Assembly: GCA_016709145.1 (NCBI GenBank)
Contig: JADJEK010000005.1
Location: 310,001 to 374,000 of the forward strand
Origin: Planctomycetota bacterium
Lineage (GTDB): Bacteria; Planctomycetota; B15-G4; JADJEK01
DNA length: 64,000 nucleotides
Direction: 5' to 3'
The position numbers and the translations under genes were made by a program. Shown here in pieces: positions 26,410 to 34,460 of the stretch (the stretch's first letter is position 1; the number at the start of each line of letters is the position of its first letter). The notes beneath the pieces are model-generated. The model was not told where the DNA came from, did no database searches, and saw only the letters and a list, made by a program, of their open reading frames with translations.

Positions 26410-28053
26410 ATGAACGACAAGAACTCCGAAGCGGTCGGCAAACGCTCTGTCGTGCGTGCAATCGCAAGCCGGATTCCCACGCTGCTCGTTCTGGCGATCC
26501 TCGGCGCAGTCGGCGTTTGGGGACATCGCACGGGCTGGAAGGCCCCCAAGTTCTCCGACCTCGTCGGCAATTCCGCAGGAACGGTCGAGGCTGAAGACTG
26601 GTGCGTCACGCACAACGTTCCGGACTCGCGATGCATCGCGTGCCATCCCGAGTTGATCGGCGAAGACGGAGCGCAGTGGTGCAAGGAACACGGTGTCGCG
26701 GAGTCGCAGTGCACGATCTGCCACCCGGAGATCCTGACGACTGGGGTCGCGGGCGACTGGTGCAAGGAACACGGCTTGCCCGAGTCCGGCTGCACACTTT
26801 GCCATCCCGAGATCGCGCGGCCCGGCGAGCTGCCCGCGAGTGAACCGGACATCGTCGTGTCTCACGCAGGTGTCGACGCAACGCTTGACGCTGAGCCGCG
26901 ACCTGCGAGCGTCCGGGATCCGGCTACGTGTCAGAGCCACGCAATGAAAGTCCAATTCGCTTCGACGTCGGCGATGGCAAAGGCCGGGATTCGATTGGGA
27001 AAAGTCGTCGAACGGCAAATGTCGGACTCGATCATGGTGAATGGCGAGGTCGATTACGACCGAACGAAGTTTGCGCGGGTGTCTTCACGAGTTTCCGGCA
27101 CCGCCACACGCATCGACCGATCGCTCGGCGATCATGTCCGCGCGGGCGAAGTTCTCGCGCTGATCGATTCGCCGGAGATCGGCAAGGCGAAAGCGGAGCT
27201 CCTCCAAGCACTCACTGTCGTCGAGGTGACCAGCCAAGCCGCGACACGACTGCAGGTATCGAGCGCAGCGGGATTCCGCACAGAGTCCGACCGCCTCGCC
27301 GCGGAGGGCGCGGCGCGTGAAGCGCAGGTCCGGCTCTTCAACGCACGGCAAGCGCTTTCCAATCTCGGCCTCCCGGCGCCCGCAGAGGGCACGACACGCG
27401 AATCCATCGCCGGACTCGGGCTTCCGGAAGACATCGCGAAGGCGACTCCGAGCGCGAGCCTGTTTCCGCTCGTCGCCCCCTTCGACGGCGTGGTCGTCAC
27501 GCGATCGGTGGTCATCGGCGAGGTTGTCGACCCGACACAGCCCCTGTTCGAAATCGCCGACACCCGCGTCATGTGGATCACGACCGACGTTCCCCAGGAT
27601 GAGTCGCAGCGCGTCGCATTGGGTCAAGACCTGATCTTCCGGCCGGACGGCGCCGACGGCGACACCGCTGCAGGCCAGATCACCTGGGTTTCGACCGCGG
27701 TCGACGAGACGACGCGCACCGTCAAATGGCGCGCGAACGTGGACAACAAGGACGGCTTGTTGCGTGCGCATGCGTTCGGTCGTGCTCGCATCGTCGTCCG
27801 CGCGACACCAAACGCCATCGCCGTCCAAAACGAAGCCGTGCAGTGGGAAGGCTGTTGTCACATCGTGTTCGTACGTCTTGCCGACGACATCTTCCAGACG
27901 CGCAAAGTGCGAGTTGGAGCGAAGGACGCTGCGTTCACGGAAATCATTGGCGGTGTGCTGCCCGGTGAAGTCGTGGTGACCACAGGCAGTCACGTTCTCA
28001 AGTCCGAGATCCTGAAGAGCAATCTCGGCGCCGGCTGCTGCGCGGACGAATAG
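26410..28053 (+). CDS. RND periplasmic adaptor with triple W-C-x2-H metal-binding repeat
   Basis: 547 aa. After an N-terminal membrane anchor (residues 15-38), three repeats at about 64-81, 90-107 and 117-134 share the pattern W-C-x2-H-x-V/L-P/A-x-S-x-C-x2-C-H-P-E. The rest is a typical HlyD/CusB adaptor: GEVDYDRTKFARVSSRVSGTATRI, lipoyl half GDHVRAGEVLALIDSPE, an alpha-hairpin, second lipoyl half APFDGVVVTRSVVIGEVVDPTQPLFEIAD, a beta-barrel, and a C-terminal GCCADE. ATG 26410 is favoured by AGGTGAG just upstream; GTG 26401 overlaps the tolC stop. The repeat recurs in the lipoprotein at 31231. Confidence 0.9.
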   Translation: MNDKNSEAVGKRSVVRAIASRIPTLLVLAILGAVGVWGHRTGWKAPKFSDLVGNSAGTVEAEDWCVTHNVPDSRCIACHPELIGEDGAQWCKEHGVAESQCTICHPEILTTGVAGDWCKEHGLPESGCTLCHPEIARPGELPASEPDIVVSHAGVDATLDAEPRPASVRDPATCQSHAMKVQFASTSAMAKAGIRLGKVVERQMSDSIMVNGEVDYDRTKFARVSSRVSGTATRIDRSLGDHVRAGEVLALIDSPEIGKAKAELLQALTVVEVTSQAATRLQVSSAAGFRTESDRLAAEGAAREAQVRLFNARQALSNLGLPAPAEGTTRESIAGLGLPEDIAKATPSASLFPLVAPFDGVVVTRSVVIGEVVDPTQPLFEIADTRVMWITTDVPQDESQRVALGQDLIFRPDGADGDTAAGQITWVSTAVDETTRTVKWRANVDNKDGLLRAHAFGRARIVVRATPNAIAVQNEAVQWEGCCHIVFVRLADDIFQTRKVRVGAKDAAFTEIIGGVLPGEVVVTTGSHVLKSEILKSNLGAGCCADE

Positions 28054-28062
28054 GCGACGACG

Positions 28063-31000
28063 ATGGACATCTTGAATTGGATCATTTCATGGTCGTTGCG
28101 ACACCGGGTCCTCGTTCTCGGCCTCGCAGTCGCCTCCATCGCACTCAGCGCCCTGTCGATTCGTCACCTCGAGATCGACGCGTTCCCCGACACGACTCCG
28201 GTTCAGGTGCAGATCAACACGGTCGCGCCCGCGCTCACGCCGGAACAGATCGAACTGCAGGTCACATTCCCGATCGAGCAGGCGATCGGAGGACTTCCGA
28301 ATCTCAACGAAGTGCGATCGATTTCGAAGTTCGGCTTGTCGCAAGTGGTCGTCACGTTCGCCGACCACGTCGACATCTACTTTGCGAGACGACTCGTCAG
28401 CGAACGTCTGTCGACCGTTGCACTACCCACGAACATCGCGGCACCCGAAATGGGTCCGGTCGCGACCGGCCTCGGCGAAGTCTTCCACTACATCGTCGTC
28501 TCGGATCGTGGCGACTTGACCGACGCGCGGACCGTGCAGGATTGGATCATCAAGCCCGCGCTGCGAGCCGTCCCGGGCGTCGCTGAAGTCAACAGTTGGG
28601 GCGGGTACGAGAAGCAGTATCAGATCCGCATCCAGCCCGCGCAGCTCGTCAAGCACGGGCTGACGTTCGATCAGGTCGTAGAAGCGGTGGAACGGAACAA
28701 CGTGTACGCGGGCGGCGGGAGCATCGCCGACAGCGGCAACATGCTGTTGGTGCAGGGCATTGGGGCCGCGACGAACATCGACGAACTCGGAAAGATCGTT
28801 GTCGACGCGAAGGACGGGATACCCGTGCGGGTGCGCGACGTCGCGAGCGTCGAGATCGGCTCGGAGATCCGGCGTGGCGCCGTCACATATCAGGGGAACG
28901 GCGAAGCGGTTCTCGGCATCGGCTTCATGTTGATGGGCGAGAACACGCACGAGGTCACGTCCCGCCTGAAGGCGAAGCTCGACGAGATCAAGGCGACGTT
29001 GCCCGCCGGTGTTCGCGTCGAAACGATCTACGACCGCACGGAGCTCGTCGATCACGTCGTCGCGACCGTCCAGAACAACCTCTTCGAAGGTGGTCTGCTC
29101 GTCATCGCGGTGCTGTTCATGTTCCTCGGCAATCTGCGCGCCGGCCTCATCGTGGCTGCCGCCATTCCCTTGTCGATGATGTTCGCGTTCACGGGGATGC
29201 TGCGATACGGGATCGCCGGAAGTCTCATGAGCCTAGGCGCCATCGACTTCGGTCTCGTCGTCGATAGCGCAGTGATCCAGATCGAGAACTCCGTGCGTCA
29301 TCTCGCGCACGATCGCGGCAAACGACGGCTCATCGATGTCGTCCGCGATGCCGCAATCGAAGTCAGAAAGCCGACGATGTTCGGCGAGCTGATCATCATG
29401 CTCGTCTACGTGCCGATCCTCACGCTGGAGGGAGTCGAGGGGAAGCTCTTCCGCCCCATGGCGCTCACGGTCATCTTCGCCCTGATCGGTTCGCTGGTGC
29501 TCTCATTGACAGTGATGCCGGTGCTCGCGAGCCTGTTGTTGCCAAGGCGCATCGAGGAGCGAGATCCCGCGCTCGTGCGATTCGCGAGATGGATCTATCG
29601 CCCGATCCTGCGCGGCGTGATGAGTCACCGCTACGCCATGATCGGAGTCGGTCTCGCGGCGCTTTGTGGTGGCGCGATCATCGCGCGAAGCCTCGGATCG
29701 GAGTTCGTGCCCCGCCTCTCCGAGGGCGCGATCGTCGCGAACGTCGTCCGGCTCGCTGGAACCGATCTCGAAGAGACCGTTCGATACAACACGCAGATCG
29801 AACGCGCATTGCTTGCCGCGTTCCCCCGCGAGATCGCGCATGTGTGGAGTCGGGTAGGAACGGCGGAAGTAGCCACCGACCCGATGGGCGTGGAATTGAC
29901 CGACGTCTTCCTTTCGCTACGCCCGCGCAGCGAGTGGACCCGCGCGAGCACGCAAGCAGAATTGGTCGAACTCGTGCAGCGAGAACTGCGCGACCTCCCT
30001 GGCCAGCGGATCGCGTACACGCAGCCGATCGAGATGCGCATGAACGAAATGATCGCCGGCGTCCGCGGCGACATCGCGGTGAAGCTCTACGGTGACGACT
30101 TCGAGATCCTCAAAGCGAAGGCGCAAGAGATCGGGAGCGTGCTCGGATCAATCCCGGGCGCGACGGATCTGAGCACCGAGCAAGTCACCGGACAACCCGT
30201 CCTCGAAATCCAAGTCGATCAGGAAGCGCTCGCGCGCGCGGGCATCTCGGCGAAGACCGTCATGGATTACGTCGAAGCGATCGGCTCGAAACCCCTCGGA
30301 GAGGTTGTCGAAGGCCAACTTCGATTTCCGCTGGTCGCGAGACTGCCGGAACGCGATCGAAGAGACGCGGCCTCGATTGGCGCGATCCTGGTGACGACAC
30401 CGTCGGGCCAGCAGATCCCCATCTCCAAACTCGCGCGCATCCGAGAGCGCGAAGGAGCCTCGACGATCAGTCGGGAATGGGGTCAGCGTCGCATCACCGT
30501 GCAACTCAACGTGCGAGATCGCGACGTCGGCACCTTCGTGAAAGAGGCTCAGGCGCGCGTCGCGAACGAGGTGAAGTTGCCGGAAGGACGCTACCGCATC
30601 GAGTGGGGTGGTCAGTTCGAGAACATGGAGCGCGCGCGCGAGCGCTTGATGATCGTCGTGCCTCTCGTGCTGGCGCTGATCGCGGCGCTCCTCTACGTGA
30701 CCTATGGAGGCATTCGCGACGCTCTCCGCGTTTTCACGGGCGTCCCGTTCGCAGCGATCGGCGGCGTCACCGCGTTGTGGATTCGCGACATGCCGTTCTC
30801 GATCTCTGCCGCCGTCGGATTCATCGCCCTCTCCGGTGTTGCGGTGCTCGGAGACATGGTGCTCGTGTCGTACGTGCGACAACTCCGAAATCGCGGTCGG
30901 TCCCTGCCGGAGGCGATCGAGGAAGCATGCCTCACGCGGCTTCGCCCCGTACTGATGACTGCACTCGTCGCTGCGTTCGGGTTCGTGCCGATGGCCCTTA

Positions 31001-31215
31001 GCAGCGGTGTGGGCGCCGAAGTGCAGCGCCCGTTGGCCACCGTCGTGATCGGTGGAGTCTTCAGCAGCACTCTGCTCACTTTGCTCGTCTTGCCCGCGAT
31101 CTACCTCGTGTTCGCACCGCGGGCGCAGACACCCGCGAGTGAAGCCGTACCGGTCTCGGCGCCTCAGCTGATGGTCGAGTCGGACCGTTCCAGTGTTCCC
31201 TTCACGTTGACCTAA
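28063..31215 (+). CDS. Heavy-metal RND (HME) efflux pump, operon 1
   Basis: 1050 aa, full length. N-terminal TM (VLVLGLAVASIALSALSIRHLEIDAFPDTTPVQVQI) and two periplasmic loops flank 12 TM segments. The proton-relay motif reads DFGLVVDSAVIQIEN, with Asp395, Asp401 and Glu408 at the spacing of CzcA Asp402/Asp408/Glu415. This is closer to the DFGxxxDGA (Zn/Co/Cd/Ni) classes than to the CusA type, but the Ser in place of Gly and Gln before Ile-Glu are unusual, so the substrate is open. It starts 10 bp after the adaptor stop. Confidence 0.92.
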   Translation: MDILNWIISWSLRHRVLVLGLAVASIALSALSIRHLEIDAFPDTTPVQVQINTVAPALTPEQIELQVTFPIEQAIGGLPNLNEVRSISKFGLSQVVVTFADHVDIYFARRLVSERLSTVALPTNIAAPEMGPVATGLGEVFHYIVVSDRGDLTDARTVQDWIIKPALRAVPGVAEVNSWGGYEKQYQIRIQPAQLVKHGLTFDQVVEAVERNNVYAGGGSIADSGNMLLVQGIGAATNIDELGKIVVDAKDGIPVRVRDVASVEIGSEIRRGAVTYQGNGEAVLGIGFMLMGENTHEVTSRLKAKLDEIKATLPAGVRVETIYDRTELVDHVVATVQNNLFEGGLLVIAVLFMFLGNLRAGLIVAAAIPLSMMFAFTGMLRYGIAGSLMSLGAIDFGLVVDSAVIQIENSVRHLAHDRGKRRLIDVVRDAAIEVRKPTMFGELIIMLVYVPILTLEGVEGKLFRPMALTVIFALIGSLVLSLTVMPVLASLLLPRRIEERDPALVRFARWIYRPILRGVMSHRYAMIGVGLAALCGGAIIARSLGSEFVPRLSEGAIVANVVRLAGTDLEETVRYNTQIERALLAAFPREIAHVWSRVGTAEVATDPMGVELTDVFLSLRPRSEWTRASTQAELVELVQRELRDLPGQRIAYTQPIEMRMNEMIAGVRGDIAVKLYGDDFEILKAKAQEIGSVLGSIPGATDLSTEQVTGQPVLEIQVDQEALARAGISAKTVMDYVEAIGSKPLGEVVEGQLRFPLVARLPERDRRDAASIGAILVTTPSGQQIPISKLARIREREGASTISREWGQRRITVQLNVRDRDVGTFVKEAQARVANEVKLPEGRYRIEWGGQFENMERARERLMIVVPLVLALIAALLYVTYGGIRDALRVFTGVPFAAIGGVTALWIRDMPFSISAAVGFIALSGVAVLGDMVLVSYVRQLRNRGRSLPEAIEEACLTRLRPVLMTALVAAFGFVPMALSSGVGAEVQRPLATVVIGGVFSSTLLTLLVLPAIYLVFAPRAQTPASEAVPVSAPQLMVESDRSSVPFTLT

Positions 31216-31230
31216 GAAGGACGAATTGCC

Positions 31231-31563
31231 ATGCGTATGAAACTCGATCTGCACTCGATCGTCGGCCTCCTCCTGTGCTGTGTGTTCGCAGCATGCGAGA
31301 AGGCGCCCAAGGCGAAGGAAAAGCCGGCGCCCGCGCCCGAGACTCCGAAAGCGCCGCTCATCCAGAAAGCCGAAATCGCCGATTGGTGTCCTGAGCACAC
31401 GGTTCCGGAATCCATCTGCACCCGCTGCAATTCCAGCTTGATTGCCGGATTCCAAGCGAAAGGCGATTGGTGCAAAGAGCACGGTCTTCCCGAGTCGCAG
31501 TGTTTCACGTGTCATCCCGACCTGAAGGCCAAGTTCGAAGCGATGGCGCCGAAGAAGAAGTGA
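31231..31563 (+). CDS. Small lipoprotein with two W-C-x2-H repeats
   Basis: 110 aa. Lipoprotein signal with the lipobox at FAAC (Cys22), a Lys/Pro-rich spacer, then DWCPEHTVPESICTRCN and DWCKEHGLPESQCFTCH. Both are the same repeat as in the adaptor at 26410, and the C-terminus is Lys-rich. The ribosome-binding site AAGGA precedes ATG 31231. It sits 15 bp after the pump gene and is presumably the last gene of the operon. A periplasmic metal-trapping chaperone that hands ions to the adaptor is the natural inference, but no family with known function is recognised. Confidence 0.75.
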   Translation: MRMKLDLHSIVGLLLCCVFAACEKAPKAKEKPAPAPETPKAPLIQKAEIADWCPEHTVPESICTRCNSSLIAGFQAKGDWCKEHGLPESQCFTCHPDLKAKFEAMAPKKK

Positions 31564-31596
31564 CCTACGGAATAGGGCCGCGCTGAGAATGGCGCT

Positions 31597-31638
31597 GGAA
31601 GCGGCAGGTGTCCGGCTCAACGGATGTCCTGCCGCTCC
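31597..31638. terminator. Hairpin between converging operons 1 and 2
   Basis: GGAAGCGGCAGG ... CCTGCCGCTCC forms an 11-bp stem with one mismatch and a loop of about 19 nt. It lies 35 bp after the lipoprotein stop and 70 bp beyond the end of the minus-strand operon, so it could serve both directions. No T tract. Confidence 0.5.
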
Positions 31639-31705
31639 AAGCGTTTGTCGTAGAGCTGTGTGCCCGCACGCGTGCGAAGTTGGCCGACGCCCATCTTTGA
31701 CTTGA

Positions 31706-32005
31706 TCACGACCGTGGCTTTCGCACCGAACCGCGTTTGGCTTTCCACCAGTCGCGAACGGGAAAGATTGCCGCCAAGTCCAACGCGATCGCTAACCCGG
31801 CAAGAGGAAGAAGCGAATCGACGCCTCCAGCGTCGTAGTCAAAGCGAATGAACGTCCAGATTGCGAGCGCGTTCACAACGGCCGCTGCGCTGATTGCGAG
31901 AAGCGCCACGCGCGCAATCGTGCTCGGCTCGTCATCGCGCATGCCGACGTCGAGCGGTTTCCTCCGACGACTGCGTCTCTGGTTCATCCTGCCCGATCTC
32001 GTCAC
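31706..32005 (-). CDS. Small two-TM membrane protein, last gene of czc-cad operon
   Basis: 99 aa from GTG 32005. It has a basic N-terminus (MTRSGRMNQRRSRRRK) and two hydrophobic segments (STIARVALLAISAAAVVNALAIWTFI and LLPLAGLAIALDLAAIFPV) joined by a short acidic loop, ending in DWWKAKRGS. It shares its start (MTRSGR), layout and WW tail with the next gene upstream (32023-32298), so the two are tandem paralogues. No family recognised; an accessory to the P-type ATPase is suggested by context only. Confidence 0.55.
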   Translation of the reverse strand: MTRSGRMNQRRSRRRKPLDVGMRDDEPSTIARVALLAISAAAVVNALAIWTFIRFDYDAGGVDSLLPLAGLAIALDLAAIFPVRDWWKAKRGSVRKPRS

Positions 32006-32022
32006 ATTTCGATCCGCATCGA

Positions 32023-32298
32023 TCAGTTCCTACGCGTCCACCATTCACGAATCGCGAACGCCGCACCGATCACGCACGCGAGCGTAAAGACGACAAGTTC
32101 GATGGGAAGTTCGGCGCGCCCGCTCTTCGCAAGCGTACGCAAGATCGTCCACACAGTGAGCGCCACGAACACCGCAGCCATGCTCGCTGCGATCATTGCG
32201 ATAAGGCGGCGGGTTCTCGGCGACTCCGCACGTCGGCGATCGTCGCGCTTCGGCCGCTGCCGCTTGCGATCGCGACTTCCTCGACCAGACCTCGTCAT
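32023..32298 (-). CDS. Small two-TM membrane protein, paralogue
   Basis: 91 aa. Its ATG at 32298 overlaps the cadA stop (ATGA). It has a basic N-terminus (MTRSGRGSRDRKRQRPKRDDRR) and two hydrophobic segments (RLIAMIAASMAAVFVALTVWTIL and LPIELVVFTLACVIGAAFAI), then REWWTRRN. It resembles the following gene at 31706-32005 in length, charge pattern and both termini, indicating gene duplication. Confidence 0.6.
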   Translation of the reverse strand: MTRSGRGSRDRKRQRPKRDDRRRAESPRTRRLIAMIAASMAAVFVALTVWTILRTLAKSGRAELPIELVVFTLACVIGAAFAIREWWTRRN

Positions 32299-34457
32299 GC
32301 ACGCACGGGACCAAGCAGCCTGAGTGCGTTGAAGACGACGGCCAGCGACACTCCCATGTCGGCGGCGATCGCGGCCCACAACGTCGCATGACCAGTCAGC
32401 GCAAGGACCACGAACACTGCTTTCACGATCAGCGCGGCCGTGATGTTCTGGCGCACGACTCGAAGTGTTCGCTTCGCGTGCAAGCGGAGCCATGGCAACT
32501 TGGAGAGATCGTCTTTCATCAGGGCGACATCGGCGGTTTCGAGGGCCGAAGCGCTGCCCCCGACTCCCATTGCGATGCCGACAGTCGCGCGAGCGAGAGC
32601 CGGAGCGTCATTCACGCCATCGCCGACCATGACCACCGAACCGAACTCGGTAACCATGCCTTCGATCTGCTCGACCTTGTCCGCGGGAAGCAACTCCGCC
32701 CGAACTTCATCCAGGCCGCTTTCGGCGCCGATTGCCTTTGCCGTCGCGCTGTTGTCACCGGTCAACATGACGAGCCGCTGCACTCCCGATTCCCGCAACT
32801 CCCTGATCGTGCTTGCCGTCTCGGGGCGGAGCTTGTCTCGCAGGAGGATGAATCCACACGTGTGGTTCTTCTCCCCCACGAGCACGACGCTTCCACCCTT
32901 CGACGACCGATCCGCAACGAGACGGTCGCGTTCGGGTTCGTCTCCGGTCATCTCGCGGGCAAACTTGGCCGATCCCACCCAGACGGGAAGCCCACGCCGC
33001 TTCGCCGTCGCACCTTTGCCGCCGACCGCCACGTAGTCGTCGACCGGTGACGCGCGAACACCGAGTTCTTCCGCGTGCCCGACGATCGCCTGCGCAAGCG
33101 GATGTTCGGAGCGTCGCTCGATCGCCAGAGCGATCTCCAGGACTTCCGATTGTGAATGACCGGCGAGAGGGCTGACCTCCCCCACCTGTGGCTTACCCAC
33201 CGTCAGAGTGCCCGTCTTGTCGAACGCCATGGCCTTCACGCCTGCGAGGAGTTCGAGGAACTCGGCACCCTTGACCAGGACTCCGCGCTTCGCGGCCGCG
33301 ACGAGCGCCGCGACCATGCTCACCGGGGTTGAAATGACGAGCGCACATGGGCAGGCGATCACGAGCAACGACAGCGCTTCGTAGAGCCACTTGCGAAAAT
33401 CCCCAACGACGAGCGGCGGGACGGTCGCGAGCAGCAGGGCCAAGATCAGTACGACGGGTGTGTACACCGAAGCAAACTTCTCCACCCAGCGCTCCGATGG
33501 CGAACGCTTGGCCTGCGCTTCCGCGACGAGTTTTGCCACGCGAGCAAGCGTGCTGTCCCCTGCGAGCTTCTCGACTTCAACTTCGAGCACGCCTTCGTGG
33601 TTCAGTGTCCCGGCCAACACCCCATCGCCTGGCGTCTTGGCGACAGGAATCGACTCCCCCGTGATGGGCGCTTCGTTCACGGTCGATTCGCCGCTGACGA
33701 TCCGACCGTCGAGTGGAATCTGCTCGCCGGTTTTCACGAGCACGCGTTCGCCGATCGCGACAGATTCCACCGTAACGAACTCGTCCTGTTGGTTGTCCCG
33801 CAGCACTCTGGCTCGCTGTGGGGCAAGCACCGCCAGCGCGCCGATCGCATTTCGAGCACGCCCGACCGTCCACGCCTCCAGGGCGAGCGACGTCGAGAAA
33901 AGCACGGTCACGGTTGCGGCTTCGAGCCACTCGCCGATCGCCACCGCGCCCACGACGGCGACGGTCATGAGGACATACATGTCCGCACGCAGGCTGCGAA
34001 TCCCCGCATACGCGCGTGGGAGAACGAACCAGCCACCGCACACGATGGCACCGACGTACAGCACACGGGAAACTAGCGGAACGCTCGCTCCTTCGCCGCC
34101 CAGAAGTGTTTCGCGCACCCCCGCGACGAACGCATGCATGACGAACGCGAGAAGAAGGAATCCCGCGCCGGCGATGCTCAATATCGCTCGACGCTTCGCC
34201 GACTTGCTCTCGTCGGGCGTCACAGCCGCCGGTGCTCGCTCGGGGTCACGCGTCGTCGCGCGCATTCCCGTGCGCTCGATCGCTCTCACCATTTCTGCGG
34301 GCTCAATCTCCGCTTCGCGAAACTCCACAGCGACACTGCGATCCAACACGTTGGGGGCGACATCGGAGACCCCCTTCAAATCGCCGAGGATCTTGCGCAG
34401 CAGGATCGCTTCGTCCGAGCAGTCCATTCCCTCGATCTCGAAACGGACTCGAGTCAT
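32295..34457 (-). CDS. cadA: Zn/Cd/Pb-exporting P1B-2 ATPase
   Basis: 720 aa. An N-terminal heavy-metal-associated-like domain contains GMDCSDEA (residues about 10-17), a variant with a single Cys plus acidic residues, as in ZntA-like pumps. Then come the actuator motif TGES, the CPC ion-binding motif in IACPCALVIS, the phosphorylation site DKTGTLT (Asp413), LTGDN, GDGVNDAPAL, and in the last TM region ADMGVSLAVVFNALRLL, whose DMG motif marks the P1B-2 (Zn/Cd/Pb) group. It begins 3 bp after the czcA stop, so cytoplasmic ATPase and RND pump are co-expressed. Confidence 0.93.
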   Translation of the reverse strand: MTRVRFEIEGMDCSDEAILLRKILGDLKGVSDVAPNVLDRSVAVEFREAEIEPAEMVRAIERTGMRATTRDPERAPAAVTPDESKSAKRRAILSIAGAGFLLLAFVMHAFVAGVRETLLGGEGASVPLVSRVLYVGAIVCGGWFVLPRAYAGIRSLRADMYVLMTVAVVGAVAIGEWLEAATVTVLFSTSLALEAWTVGRARNAIGALAVLAPQRARVLRDNQQDEFVTVESVAIGERVLVKTGEQIPLDGRIVSGESTVNEAPITGESIPVAKTPGDGVLAGTLNHEGVLEVEVEKLAGDSTLARVAKLVAEAQAKRSPSERWVEKFASVYTPVVLILALLLATVPPLVVGDFRKWLYEALSLLVIACPCALVISTPVSMVAALVAAAKRGVLVKGAEFLELLAGVKAMAFDKTGTLTVGKPQVGEVSPLAGHSQSEVLEIALAIERRSEHPLAQAIVGHAEELGVRASPVDDYVAVGGKGATAKRRGLPVWVGSAKFAREMTGDEPERDRLVADRSSKGGSVVLVGEKNHTCGFILLRDKLRPETASTIRELRESGVQRLVMLTGDNSATAKAIGAESGLDEVRAELLPADKVEQIEGMVTEFGSVVMVGDGVNDAPALARATVGIAMGVGGSASALETADVALMKDDLSKLPWLRLHAKRTLRVVRQNITAALIVKAVFVVLALTGHATLWAAIAADMGVSLAVVFNALRLLGPVRA

Positions 34458-34460
34458 GGC

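Noticed and set aside
30148..31620. 490-aa open frame on the minus strand
   Set aside because: Antisense of the RND pump and lipoprotein of operon 1; no motifs.
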